A stretch of 64,000 bases of DNA from Pyxidicoccus trucidator (lineage in GTDB: Bacteria; Myxococcota; Myxococcia; Myxococcales; Myxococcaceae): assembly GCF_010894435.1 (NCBI RefSeq), contig NZ_JAAIXZ010000003.1, positions 248,001 through 312,000 on the forward strand, given 5' to 3'. Positions 26,425 through 35,600 of this stretch are shown piece after piece. The translations under genes were made by a program, and so were the position numbers. The notes beneath the pieces are model-generated. The model was not told the DNA's origin, did no database searches, and saw nothing but the letters and a program-made list of their open reading frames with translations. Position 1 is the first letter of the stretch. Each line of letters starts with the position of its first letter.

Positions 26425-26557
26425 GACCCTGGAGCGCACCGCGGTGCAAGGCTTCCAGTGAGCGCGCTCCAGAGCGGCCCGTACGCCAAGACCCGCCGCC
26501 TGCCTTCCCCCCACGCAGCGCTTCGAGGGTGGCTCCCGACGCTGGCGTCATCTTCTT

Positions 26558-26585
26558 CCAATATTATTGGCGGAGTGCCAATAAT
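26558..26585. promoter_or_regulatory. Triple CCAAT/ATTGG half-site cluster upstream of the acyl-CoA dehydrogenase
   Basis: CCAATA-T-TATTGG (26558-26570) is a perfect palindrome. Its right half also pairs with GCCAATAAT (26577-26585) to form a second inverted repeat with 9-bp arms and a 5-nt spacer. The site is AT-rich in a GC-rich setting, about 92-119 bp upstream of the TTG start. It looks like an operator for a dimeric repressor (TetR type, for instance). The remainder of 26425-26676 holds no gene. Confidence 0.5.
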
Positions 26586-26676
26586 GTCATGGGCGGCCAG
26601 GGGTGGCTCTCCCAGGCTCCACCCACGGGTGCCGGCGGATACCTGTGAATCCCACGCCGTTTCCCTGGAGCTCGAA

Positions 26677-27876
26677 TTGGATTTCTCCCTGTCGCCCGAG
26701 GTCGAGGACTATCGCCTGCGTGTGAGGGCCTTCGTCGAGCAGCACGTGCTGCCGCTCGAGAAGCAGCCCGACGCTTTCGACGCGCACGAGAACATCCGCG
26801 AGGACGTGGTGGCCCGGGTGCGCGCCCGCGCCCGCGAGGAAGGGCTGTGGGCCTTCCAGATGCCGAAGTCACGCGGAGGGCAGGGCCTGGGCGTGGTGGG
26901 CATGGCGGCCTGCTACGAGGAAGCGGCGCGCTCGCCCTTCGGGCCGGTGATGTTCAACGCCGCGCCGCCCGATGACGGCAACATGATTGTCCTGGAGAAG
27001 GTCCTCCGGACCGAGGACCTGAAGCAGCGCTGGCTGCAGCCCATCATCGACGGCAAGGTCCGTTCGGCCTTCGCCATGACGGAGCCGCGGGGTTGTGGCT
27101 CCGACCCGTCCCTCACGTACACGAAGGCCACACGGCGTGGCGACACGTGGGTCATCACCGGGCGCAAGTGGTTCATCACGGGCGCGCAAGGGGCCCAGCA
27201 CTTCATCCTGATTGCGCGCACGTCCGACGACGAGCGCAAGGGCCTCAGCGCCTTCCTGTTCGACGCGAGCCAGCCGGGTTGGCGCATCGAGCGGCGCATT
27301 CCCATCATGGGGCCGGAGGAGCACGGCGGGCACTGTGAACTCGTGTTCGAGGGCCTGGAGATTCCGGACGCCCACCGGCTGCTGGAGCTGGGGGACGGCC
27401 TCAAGGTGACGCAGATTCGCCTGGGCACGGCGCGCCTCACGCATTGCATGCGCTGGCTGGGACTGGCGAAGCGGTGCCTGGAAGAAGCGGGCGGGTACGT
27501 GTCGGAGCGCATGAGCTTCGGTTCGACGCTGGCGCAGCATGAAGGCGTGCAGTGGATGCTGGGCGACGCCGCCAAGGACATCCACATCGGCCGGCTGCTC
27601 ACCATGAGCGCCGCGTGGAAGCTGGACCAGGGCGACTTCGCCCGTACGGACATCTCCATCGCGAAGATTCACGTCGCGGACACGCTGCACAAGGCGGCGG
27701 ACACGGCCATCCAGTTGCTGGGAGCGCGTGGCTACTCCAAGGACACATGCGTCGAGTGGATATACCGCTACGCCAGGCAGGCCCGGCTGGTGGACGGCGC
27801 CAGCGAGGTGCACAAGCAGGTGCTGTCGCGCGCATACCTGGCGGAGGGGCAGGGCTTCTTCAAGTGGGGCGTGTGA
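26677..27876 (+). CDS. Acyl-CoA dehydrogenase
   Basis: The 399-residue flavoprotein has the full ACAD layout: helical N-domain (DFSLSPEVEDYRLRVRAFVE), middle beta domain with FAMTEPRGCGSDPS and WVITGRKWFITGAQGA, and C-domain with GARGYSKDTCVEWIYRYARQ and VDGASEVHKQVLSRAYL. It oxidises an acyl-CoA to the enoyl-CoA using FAD. I chose the TTG at 26677 (read as Met, DFSLSPEV) because the family normally starts there and GGAG lies six bases upstream; upstream in-frame sequence is unrelated. It heads an operon with an APH-type kinase and DUF6285, the bacterial counterpart of ACAD10/ACAD11, so hydroxy-acyl substrates are likely. Confidence 0.93.
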   Translation: MDFSLSPEVEDYRLRVRAFVEQHVLPLEKQPDAFDAHENIREDVVARVRARAREEGLWAFQMPKSRGGQGLGVVGMAACYEEAARSPFGPVMFNAAPPDDGNMIVLEKVLRTEDLKQRWLQPIIDGKVRSAFAMTEPRGCGSDPSLTYTKATRRGDTWVITGRKWFITGAQGAQHFILIARTSDDERKGLSAFLFDASQPGWRIERRIPIMGPEEHGGHCELVFEGLEIPDAHRLLELGDGLKVTQIRLGTARLTHCMRWLGLAKRCLEEAGGYVSERMSFGSTLAQHEGVQWMLGDAAKDIHIGRLLTMSAAWKLDQGDFARTDISIAKIHVADTLHKAADTAIQLLGARGYSKDTCVEWIYRYARQARLVDGASEVHKQVLSRAYLAEGQGFFKWGV

Positions 27877-27879
27877 CTC

Positions 27880-28896
27880 ATGCAAGACGCGCAGCGGACG
27901 GCACTGGAGCGCTTCCTGGCGGAGAGGTCCGGCGCCCGCGCGGTGCGAATCGACGATGCGCGCCTGCTCTCGGGAGGCGCCATCCAGGAGAACTGGCTGC
28001 TCAAGGCCACCGTCACCGGCGGCGCGCATGATGGCGTACTGGAGTGCGTCCTGCGCGCGGACGCGCCCTCTGGCGTCTCGGTGTCGCACAGCCGCGCCCG
28101 GGAGTTCGCGCTGCTCCAGGAGGCCTTGCGCGTGGGAGTGACGGTTCCCGAGCCCCTGTGGCTGGGCGACACCGCTGTGTTCGGCCGGGACTTCTTCGTG
28201 ATGCGCAAGGCCCGCGGCACGGCCGCGGCGCACCGACTGATGAAGGAGCCGGGGCTGGGCGGGGACCGCGAGCGGCTGACGGAGCGTATCGGTGAGGAGA
28301 TGGCGCGGCTGCACACCCTCCGTCCGCCGTCGGAGCGGTTGTCCTTCCTGCCACCGCCGGTGCGCTCGCCCGCGCTGAAGGGCGTGGAGGAGTTCAGGGC
28401 CTTCCTGGACGGACACCACACGCCCTTCCCGGCGCTGGAGTGGGGCATCCGCTGGTTGGAGCTGCACGCGCCACGGACGCGGGAATGGGTGCTGGCGCAT
28501 CGTGACTTCCGCACGGGCAATTACATGGTGGATGAGGCGGGGCTCACGGCCGTGCTGGACTGGGAGTTCGCGGCGTGGTCGGACCCGCTGGAGGACCTGG
28601 GCTGGTTCTGCGCGCGCTGCTGGCGCTTCGGCCAGTTCGACAAGGAGGCGGGCGGCATCGGCTCCCGCGAGGCGCTGTTCCGGGGCTATGAGCGCGTGAG
28701 TGGCCTCCGGCTCGAGCGCGAGGCGGTGTTCTACTGGGAAGTGTATGCCCACGTGCGGTGGGCGGTGATTGCGCTCCAACAGGGGGAGCGCCATGTGTCC
28801 GGTCAGGAGCCCTCCCTGGAGCTGGCGCTGACGGCGCACATCGTGCCGGAGCTGGAGCTGGAGCTCCTCCGGATGACGGGGGTGGGCAATGCGTGA
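27880..28896 (+). CDS. APH-family phosphotransferase (ACAD10/11-type partner)
   Basis: The 338-residue protein has the aminoglycoside-phosphotransferase kinase fold: catalytic loop LAHRDFRTGNYMVDE (Asp in HRD, Asn in GN) and VLDWEFAAWSDPLEDLGWF, the DFG equivalent. It starts three bases after the dehydrogenase stop. In ACAD10/11, fused APH and ACAD domains act on 4-hydroxyacyl-CoAs by phosphorylation and dehydration; the adjacent separate genes here suggest the same chemistry. It overlaps the next gene by eight bases. Confidence 0.9.
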   Translation: MQDAQRTALERFLAERSGARAVRIDDARLLSGGAIQENWLLKATVTGGAHDGVLECVLRADAPSGVSVSHSRAREFALLQEALRVGVTVPEPLWLGDTAVFGRDFFVMRKARGTAAAHRLMKEPGLGGDRERLTERIGEEMARLHTLRPPSERLSFLPPPVRSPALKGVEEFRAFLDGHHTPFPALEWGIRWLELHAPRTREWVLAHRDFRTGNYMVDEAGLTAVLDWEFAAWSDPLEDLGWFCARCWRFGQFDKEAGGIGSREALFRGYERVSGLRLEREAVFYWEVYAHVRWAVIALQQGERHVSGQEPSLELALTAHIVPELELELLRMTGVGNA

Positions 28897-29275
28897 GCGT
28901 CCCGATGGCGCCGATTTGCTGGCGATTGCCCGCGAGGTGCTGCGCAAGGAGTTGCTGCCCCTGCTGCCCGAGGACAAGGCCTATGGCGCGCTGATGATTG
29001 CCAACGCCATGGGCATCGCCGAGCGCCAGCTTCGCAACGGCACGGAGCCTCAAGAAGCGGAGCGGCAGGCGTTGTCCACGTTGCTCCAGCGTGACGGTGA
29101 GCTGATGGCGCTGAACCGTGAGCTCGCGGCGCGAATCCGCCAGGGAGTGCTCGACGACAGCGCCGAGGCCCGCGGGCTGCTGTGGGAAGCGACGGTGCAG
29201 CGGGTACGGGAGAGCGCGCCGAAAGCACTGGCAGGGGGAGCGGGCGGCAGCCGAACGAGAGGCGAGGGCCGCTGA
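28889..29275 (+). CDS. DUF6285-type protein
   Basis: A 128-residue helical protein (DGADLLAIAREVLRKELLPL, AYGALMIANAMGIAERQL). This family regularly sits beside APH kinases and acyl-CoA dehydrogenases, and here it overlaps the kinase by eight bases. It probably assists that pathway, perhaps as a small subunit; no catalytic residues are obvious. The Gly/Arg-rich tail (GGAGGSRTRGEGR) is probably disordered. Confidence 0.85.
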   Translation: MRERPDGADLLAIAREVLRKELLPLLPEDKAYGALMIANAMGIAERQLRNGTEPQEAERQALSTLLQRDGELMALNRELAARIRQGVLDDSAEARGLLWEATVQRVRESAPKALAGGAGGSRTRGEGR

Positions 29276-29381
29276 CGGCTACGCGGATCCGCTCGCCTCC
29301 AACGACACGGCCGAGGGCCGTCTCCAGAACCGCCGCATCGAGGTCCAGGTGCTCGAACCCCTGCGACAGACAGCCAGGTGA
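29274..29381 (+). pseudogene. C-terminal remnant of an OmpA-family protein
   Basis: Thirty-five codons read DGYADPLASNDTAEGRLQNR then RIEVQVLEPLRQTAR and a stop. The ASNDTxEGRxxNRR[IV]E sequence is the highly conserved end of the OmpA peptidoglycan-binding domain. There is no start and the rest of the domain is missing. It begins at the very end of the DUF6285 gene, so a recombination probably fused the operon to the tail of a lost OmpA-like gene. Confidence 0.8.
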
Positions 29382-29445
29382 CGACAGGGTGCGGCGACGG
29401 GAAAAGGGCCTTCTTCGCGTGGATGAAGGAGAACTTCACTTCGCC

Positions 29446-31230
29446 TCAGGCAACCCGGTCTCGGCGACGGCTCAGCGCAAGGACGCCGACGACGGCCACC
29501 CACAGGCTGACAGCCTTGCCGGGGCCCGCTTCGCAGCTCCAGCCCGCGGGGACGACCTCGTCTCCGTCTGCGCCCTCCCCAGCCCCTTCGCCTTCGCCCT
29601 CTCCTTCGCCTTCGCCCTCTCCTTCGCCCACACCGGGCGGGGGTGGTGGCAGTGGCGGTGTTCCGCTCGCTACGGGCAGGGTGACGGTGCTGGGGTGCGC
29701 CGGGTCCGTGTAGATGGAGAGCGTCGTCGCCACCGGGGTCGGCGAAGAGGACAACGGCTCGGCGACGTTCGGGTTCACTTCGTAGTGCGGCGAGTTCGTC
29801 CCACTGATTGCCACGCGGAGGCTGTGGCCAGCCTTCACCCGTACGGAAACCGGCCCCAGGTCGATTTCGAACGGGAGGGGGACTCCCGGCGTGAGCGGCG
29901 TGATGACGGAAGAGTCGGCGACGAAGCGCCCGCGGCGCACGCCGTCGGTGAGCAAAATCGACCTGCCATTCGGCGCGACCTGCGTCAGGCGCACGACGAC
30001 GTCGACATCCGTCGTGGCGCTCGCCGCGTAGATCCGCGCCTTGGGGTTGCCGATGAGCTCATAATCAGAGGTCCCCGGCGCGGTGGTGAGGGTCAGCACG
30101 TCACCGCGCGCGTCGATCGCCGACTGGTCTCGAGGACCGTCCGCGACGGAGAGGTTCGCCCCGCCCACGGTCGGAACCGGGTTCGAAGGCTCGACGGGCA
30201 ACGTCGTGACGGCTTGCGCGGCGGTGAGATACCAGGGCGTCAGGACGCTCTCCGGAGGCGGCCAGAGCGTGCCCTGTCGCCACTCTCCGGTCGCGGCCGT
30301 GCCGTCGTCGCCAATCTGCGTGACGAAGTAGCGCAGCGACGGCCAGTTGGGCGTCCCCTGTCTCTTGAGGCAATGGTTGAAGAAGGCGAGGTTGTCGTCC
30401 GCCGGCGCGGCCACGTTCGCGTAGGAGAGCTCGCCAATCGGCGTCTGCGCGTCGCCGTGCGTCCAGGCGCCGAGCACCAACGTGTGACCGGAACCCGGCG
30501 CCGAGTCCTTCACGTAGTTCGAAAAGGCCGCCGTCTGCTGTAGCGCGAAGACGTCGAAGAAACCCGAGGTCATGTACAAGCGAGCGCGAATCCGGCGGCG
30601 CTCGCTCGCATCGACAATCACCGGGTCCCAGTAGCTGCTCCTGGCTTCATGGGCGCGCCAGGCGGCGAGCGTCGTTGGCGTCGGAAAGCCGTTGAGCCAA
30701 GACGTCGTCAGCTCGGCTCGCCAGGCGCCGCCTGGCATGAGCGACTCGTACAGGTTGTCGGAAGCGTTCTGGACGTGGGCACAGCGCAGCGAATCCGGCG
30801 CATCCGGGAGCGCCAGGAGCTGCACGATGCCCTCGGCGGAGCCTCCGAAGGAGCCGATGTTGCCGTCGCACCAGGCTTGTTGCTCTATCCAGCGCATCGT
30901 CGCCGGACCATCTACGGCGTCGGTAAAGAAGGGCAGGAACGTCCCCTCGGAGCCCCCCCGCCCGCGCACGTCCTGGGAGACGACGATGTAGCCGTTCAGG
31001 TCCGCCAGGTTCCACACGAGGAGGGATTGGGGGAACGGGAACCCGCGGCCGTAGGGCGTGCGACGCAGGATGACCGGGCGCGGCCCGGGAAATTGGGCCG
31101 GATCCGGCCTCCACACATCCGTCATCAGCTTCGTGCCATCGGGCATCGGGACCATCACTTCGGTCTTCGTTGCCGCGAGCGCGGTCTGCGCGCACAGGAC
31201 GAAAAGGAGGACACGCTTTAGGGAGCGCAT
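29446..31230 (-). CDS. Secreted CocE/NonD-family hydrolase with MYXO-CTERM-like tail
   Basis: This 594-residue protein has a Sec signal peptide (MRSLKRVLLFVLCAQTALA) and an alpha/beta hydrolase domain: VSQDVRGRGGSEG, nucleophile elbow SFGGSAEG (Ser131), and LVLGAWTHGD containing the catalytic His. A jelly-roll X-Pro dipeptidyl-peptidase C-terminal domain follows (from about 330). After a Pro-rich hinge and a GEGEGEGEGE spacer comes GWSCEAGPGKAVSLWVAVVG followed by a hydrophobic and Arg-rich end (LSRRRDR), which is a MYXO-CTERM sorting signal with its Cys. It is probably lipid-anchored on the cell surface. CocE relatives cleave esters or alpha-amino-acid esters. ATG 31230 has AGGG upstream. 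Confidence 0.85.
   Translation of the reverse strand: MRSLKRVLLFVLCAQTALAATKTEVMVPMPDGTKLMTDVWRPDPAQFPGPRPVILRRTPYGRGFPFPQSLLVWNLADLNGYIVVSQDVRGRGGSEGTFLPFFTDAVDGPATMRWIEQQAWCDGNIGSFGGSAEGIVQLLALPDAPDSLRCAHVQNASDNLYESLMPGGAWRAELTTSWLNGFPTPTTLAAWRAHEARSSYWDPVIVDASERRRIRARLYMTSGFFDVFALQQTAAFSNYVKDSAPGSGHTLVLGAWTHGDAQTPIGELSYANVAAPADDNLAFFNHCLKRQGTPNWPSLRYFVTQIGDDGTAATGEWRQGTLWPPPESVLTPWYLTAAQAVTTLPVEPSNPVPTVGGANLSVADGPRDQSAIDARGDVLTLTTAPGTSDYELIGNPKARIYAASATTDVDVVVRLTQVAPNGRSILLTDGVRRGRFVADSSVITPLTPGVPLPFEIDLGPVSVRVKAGHSLRVAISGTNSPHYEVNPNVAEPLSSSPTPVATTLSIYTDPAHPSTVTLPVASGTPPLPPPPPGVGEGEGEGEGEGEGEGAGEGADGDEVVPAGWSCEAGPGKAVSLWVAVVGVLALSRRRDRVA
29585..29629. repeat. 18-bp tandem repeat encoding a Gly-Glu spacer
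   Basis: Two identical 18-bp units (CCTTCGCCTTCGCCCTCT) and part of a third encode the GEGEGEG spacer just before the sorting tail of the CocE-like hydrolase. Such repeats can change length by slippage without shifting the frame. Confidence 0.8.
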
Positions 31231-31680
31231 GGCGCACCCTACCATGTGGCATTGCATCCAGTGCCGCGATACCCCGGGGCTGCGCCTCCCCTGTCCGGGT
31301 GATTGCCTCCCCGGCAATCCGGAAGCCCCCGGCACCCGGTGAATGTCCCGGTCCGCCAGCTTCTCGATGTCGCCAAAGACAGACAACGTGAGCCCGCCGA
31401 TGGGCGGCGGGAAGACGTGCTTCACCTGCGTCCAGAAGTCGAGGCTGGACGGGCCGGTGATGACGCCCACGTTGTGACGCCCACCAGGCCGCGCGTGTGC
31501 AGCGCGTCAGCGGCCGGGTGCACCGTCATCGCCAGCGCCGGGCGTGGCCCGTCCCTTGACATCCCCGGGCCTCTGGGTGTCCATTAGTCCAGAAAACCAG
31601 TTATCTAAGAATTTAAGAACTAGCCGGGAATAGCCGCCTGCCGTCCCATACCCCTGTAGCACCCGAAAGGATGTCTCCGA
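31231..31680. other. Intergenic region with a possible gene fragment and an AT-rich promoter zone
   Basis: On the minus strand at about 31330-31485 one frame reads NVGVITGPSSLDFWTQVKHV followed by FPPPIGGLTLSVFGDIEKL, which has protein-like composition but no start or matching end. It may be a remnant of a lost gene; I do not recognise it. At 31584-31625 the sequence becomes markedly AT-rich just before the NlpC/P60 gene, the likely promoter zone. Confidence 0.35.
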
Positions 31681-32589
31681 ATGCGCTCGTCTCGCCGCTC
31701 CGCGACGTTGGCAGCCGTCTCCGCGCTCATCTCGTTCTTCGCACTCACGCCGTCTGCTCACGCCGACTTCACCTTCTACAGGACGGGGCCGCACACCGGG
31801 GCCTGCTGGGTCAAGGTGAACGCGTACGGCGGCGTCTATCAGGTCAGCAACGTCCTGCTGAATGGGACGGGCGCCTCGCAGACCGCCACGGTGCAGAACT
31901 TCCGTCCGGGGGTCGGGCTGCAGTCCAGCTATACCTACACCGCGGCGCCGGGAGAGTGGGTGGGTGGCGAAATCGCCCACGTGGCCATCGTGCCCGGCGA
32001 TGAGTTCTATTACTACCTCAACGGCGCGCTCGTGGCGGGCATCCCGGCAGGCGGCATCCCCTTCTACATGCAGCACTGCAAGGTGGTGGAGTCGCCTTCC
32101 GTCAAGGTCCGCCTGGCCATCTCCTACGGTCTCGCCGCGCTGGACGCTGTCTACACGGGAGCCTGTGGGGGGTCCTACCGGTTCGGCGCGGCTCCCAGCA
32201 CGGGCAGGTGGCACTACGGCTCGAGCTGCGGCAGTGGGCAGGGCAACTACTACCAGCCCGCGGGCGTCAGGGGGTTCGACTGCTCGGGGCTGGTGTTCAA
32301 GATGTTCGAGTATGCGGGCGTGTACTTCCCCTGGCAGTCCTCCTCCGCGATGAAGTCTGGCATTCCGCAGATCTCCAAGGCCTATCTCCAGGTGGGGGAC
32401 CTGCTGGTGAAGAATGGCCATGTCGCGGTCTACCTGGGTGACGGCGACGGGGATGGCATTCCGTCCGTCCTGGAGGCGACGCCGGAGTGGACGAACCCCG
32501 ATGGCAGCAAGACGGGCGTCATCATCTCCGACGCCTTCAAGTACCTCAACGACTCGGCTTATACGGCGCACCGGGTCTCCGGAATCTGA
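31681..32589 (+). CDS. Secreted NlpC/P60-family peptidoglycan hydrolase
   Basis: The 302-residue protein has a signal peptide ending ALTPSAHA. The N-terminal half (30-140) is an uncharacterised beta-rich domain. The C-terminal half has the NlpC/P60 catalytic motifs GFDCSGLVFKMFEYAG (Cys201) and VGDLLVKNGHVAVYLGDG (His247). Such enzymes cut the gamma-D-Glu-diaminopimelate bond in cell-wall peptides. AAAGGA lies about nine bases before the ATG. DGDGDGIPSVLE near residue 257 could bind calcium. It is convergent with the CarbReg array (23-bp gap). A role in wall turnover or predation is inferred. Confidence 0.88.
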   Translation: MRSSRRSATLAAVSALISFFALTPSAHADFTFYRTGPHTGACWVKVNAYGGVYQVSNVLLNGTGASQTATVQNFRPGVGLQSSYTYTAAPGEWVGGEIAHVAIVPGDEFYYYLNGALVAGIPAGGIPFYMQHCKVVESPSVKVRLAISYGLAALDAVYTGACGGSYRFGAAPSTGRWHYGSSCGSGQGNYYQPAGVRGFDCSGLVFKMFEYAGVYFPWQSSSAMKSGIPQISKAYLQVGDLLVKNGHVAVYLGDGDGDGIPSVLEATPEWTNPDGSKTGVIISDAFKYLNDSAYTAHRVSGI

Positions 32590-32612
32590 GGGGCGCGGCG
32601 GTCCGCGACAGG

Positions 32613-35600
32613 CTAATCCGAATCGGCGGCGAAGGAGCGCCACACCAGGGACAGGTTGCGGGACAGCGTGCCCCCGGAGGGGATGACCAGCTCCTCGCTG
32701 TGGAACCGTGGGGAGTCGCCGGACTGGACGATGAAGACGGTGGCCACGCCCTGGGGCACCTGTTGGAAGGTGGCCTCGTCCCCTCGCTGCTCGACGCCGA
32801 TGGAATAGTCGGAGAGGCGCTCCAGGGCCACGCTGCTTGAGGGCGGAGGCACGCTGCCCGGGAGCAGCATGACGGACACGTCGTCGCCGCCCGCCCCCCG
32901 CAGCTTCACCGTGGCGCCGCCCTCCTGCTCCTGGAAGGAGACCTGGACCCGGCCGCTGGCGGGCACCACCACGCGCTGGGGCGGGAAGACGGGACGGCGG
33001 GATTCCAGGGGGTCGTGGGTCGACAGCCACACCGTGTAGGGCCCCGGCTCCAGGCCGCGCTGGACGAGCTGGCCCTTCCGGATGAAGCCCAGCTCCTCGA
33101 CGCCATCCCCGTGGAACTCGACTGTCGCGTCGCGAAGGCGGCCCCGGACGCCCTTCGCCGTCACCTCCACCCGGGCGCCCGGGTCCATGCGGAGGAGCAA
33201 CTCCTCCTGCTCGGGGCCCACCGTGAGGCGCTGCTTCCGGTAGCCGTCGCAGGTGGCGGTGAGGGTGAAGGCCTCCAGGTCCACGTGGGGCAGGTCGAAG
33301 GTGCCGTCCTCCTTCGTGACCTCCGTGTCCTCGTTGCTCAGGGTGAACGGGGCCCCCCTGGCATCCATGGACCGGGTGGAGAACTCGAAGCCCACGTCCG
33401 CGAGGGGCTCGCCCGTCTCCGCGTCCACCACCCGCCCATGGAGCCCGCGGCCCCGGCTCATCCGCACCACGCCCAGGTCCAGGTCCACGCCGCTCGCACC
33501 CGGCTCCCACCGGAGCACCCGCGTGGCCAGGCCCTCGGCTTCGAAGACGAGCGGCTCGGAGGGCAGGTCCTCCAAGGGCACGGCGAAGTCGCCGTCCGGG
33601 TCCTCCATCAGCGCGCCGTTCACCTGGAAGCGGGGGATGGGCGCACCGTCGGGCCCCACGAGCCTTCCGACGATGTGGGCGTCCCGCCTCAGGACGAGCC
33701 GCACCTGCGCCGTGTCCGCACCGACGCGGAGCATGCCATCCTCTGCTTCCGTGCCTCCCGTCGAAAGCCCACGGTCCAGCGTGTAGCCGGACCTCCAGGC
33801 GCTGACGTCGTACGCGGCTTCCGTCAGGGCTCGCAGGGTGAAGCGCCCCTCCGCTTCCGTTGCCACGCCCATGGGCGTGCCATGGCGGTTGTTGCGGCCG
33901 TCCTGCTTCCAGAACGGCGCGTCCCGTTGGGGAGGACGGGCCCGGACATAGACGTCCTCCACGGGCTGGCCCGAGACATCCACCACGAGGCCGGACAGGG
34001 TGCGCTCCGGCTCCATCCGCAGCGGGACCTGGGCTCGCGTGCCGGCCTGGAGCTCCACCACACGCCAGACCCTGCGGGTGGCGCTCGCCGCCTCCCGCGT
34101 GGCCAGCAACAGGTATCGGCCGGGCGGCACGCCCTGGATGAGGAAGTGTCCCTTCTCGTCGGTGCGCACGTTGCGCCCGAGGCGCCACTCCTCCAGGCCC
34201 TCCGGGTCCTGCAGCTCCACGAGAAAGCCCTCCAGCCGCACGCCTTGCGCGTCCTCCACCGTGCCCTCCACCGAGGCGCCCGGCTTGAGCGTGAGGTGCA
34301 CGTTCCGCAAGGGCGCGCGGACGCGAAAGGCCCCGCCGAGGAAGGACGTAGCGGTGACGTGGATGCGGTAGTTCCCGGGCTCCTCCGTGTCCAGGACGAA
34401 GCGGCCTTCCTCGTCCGTCCAGGCGTCCTCATGGGCCTCGGTGTCCTCGGCCTCCGTGTCGGCGCGCACGGGGACGAGCCGGATGCCGGACAGGGGCCGG
34501 CCCTCGGTGTCCGTGACGCGCCCGGTGATGGAGGCCGCGCGGTGGAGCGTGAAGTCCACGGGCCCCGTGGCCGGGCCGAGCGTCTGCGGCTCCAAGCGCC
34601 ACCTGTCGAGGTGGCCGGGTGCCGTCACCGCGAAGTCCCACTCGCCGGACTCCAAGGGGCCCAGGCGGTAGTGCCCCTCCGGACCCGTGAGGGCCCGCAG
34701 GCTCGCGCCGGTCGACTCCATCAAGGACGCGCTGGACACTCTGACGGTGGCGCCGGCCACGGGCTGTCCCGACTCGTCCGACACGGTGCCCTCGACGTGA
34801 AGGGCGCTGCCCAGCTCCAGCACCACCTCCGGTGTCGTGGGGCCCGCCGTCACCCGCGCGAGCGCAAAGCGCCCCTCCCGCGAGGCGCTGAGCGTGTACT
34901 CGCCCGGGGGGAGCACCCATTCGAAGCGGCCCTCCGCGTCCGCGGTGATGCCGTGCGCAGTTTCGCCGGCCACGGGAATGCGCTGTCCGGGGACCCTGCG
35001 CACCTCGGCACCCGGCGCCGGGACTCCGTTGGACAGCACGCGGCCGGAGAGCCGGCTCGGACGGAGGAGCGTCACCTGCTTGTGCATGTCCCCGATGCCT
35101 ACGAACGCCGGGAGCCAGCCTTCCTTCGCGACGACCGCCAGGTACATCTCGCGGTACGGCACGGGGCCCATGCGGAAGCCGCCATCCGGGCCGGTGGTCG
35201 CGTCGAAGAAGCGGGGGCGCCACATGTCCAGCGCCGTGACGTTGGCGCCGGCCAGGGGCGTGCCCCCACCCATGACGGTGCCCTGCAGCAGGATGCCCGC
35301 TTCCAGCTCCAGCGCCACGCCCTCGGAGCCGGCGGGGATGCCGGAGCGCATCGCCGCACCGTGCTCGCCCAGCGCCCAGAGCGTCATCACCCCCTCGGGC
35401 AGGGCTTCGAGGACGAAGGCACCGTCCGCGCCGGTGGTCGTCTCCGCGTGGACGGGCGCCTCGCCCTCGCGCGCGCCGACGAGCTCGATGACGACGTCTC
35501 TCGCGTCGTCGATGCACTGGGGAAGCCGCTTGCTCCGGGCGCTCTGGCGCAAATGGGACTGGGCGGCCCACGGCGGGCGTTCGGGGCAGGGCATTTCGGA

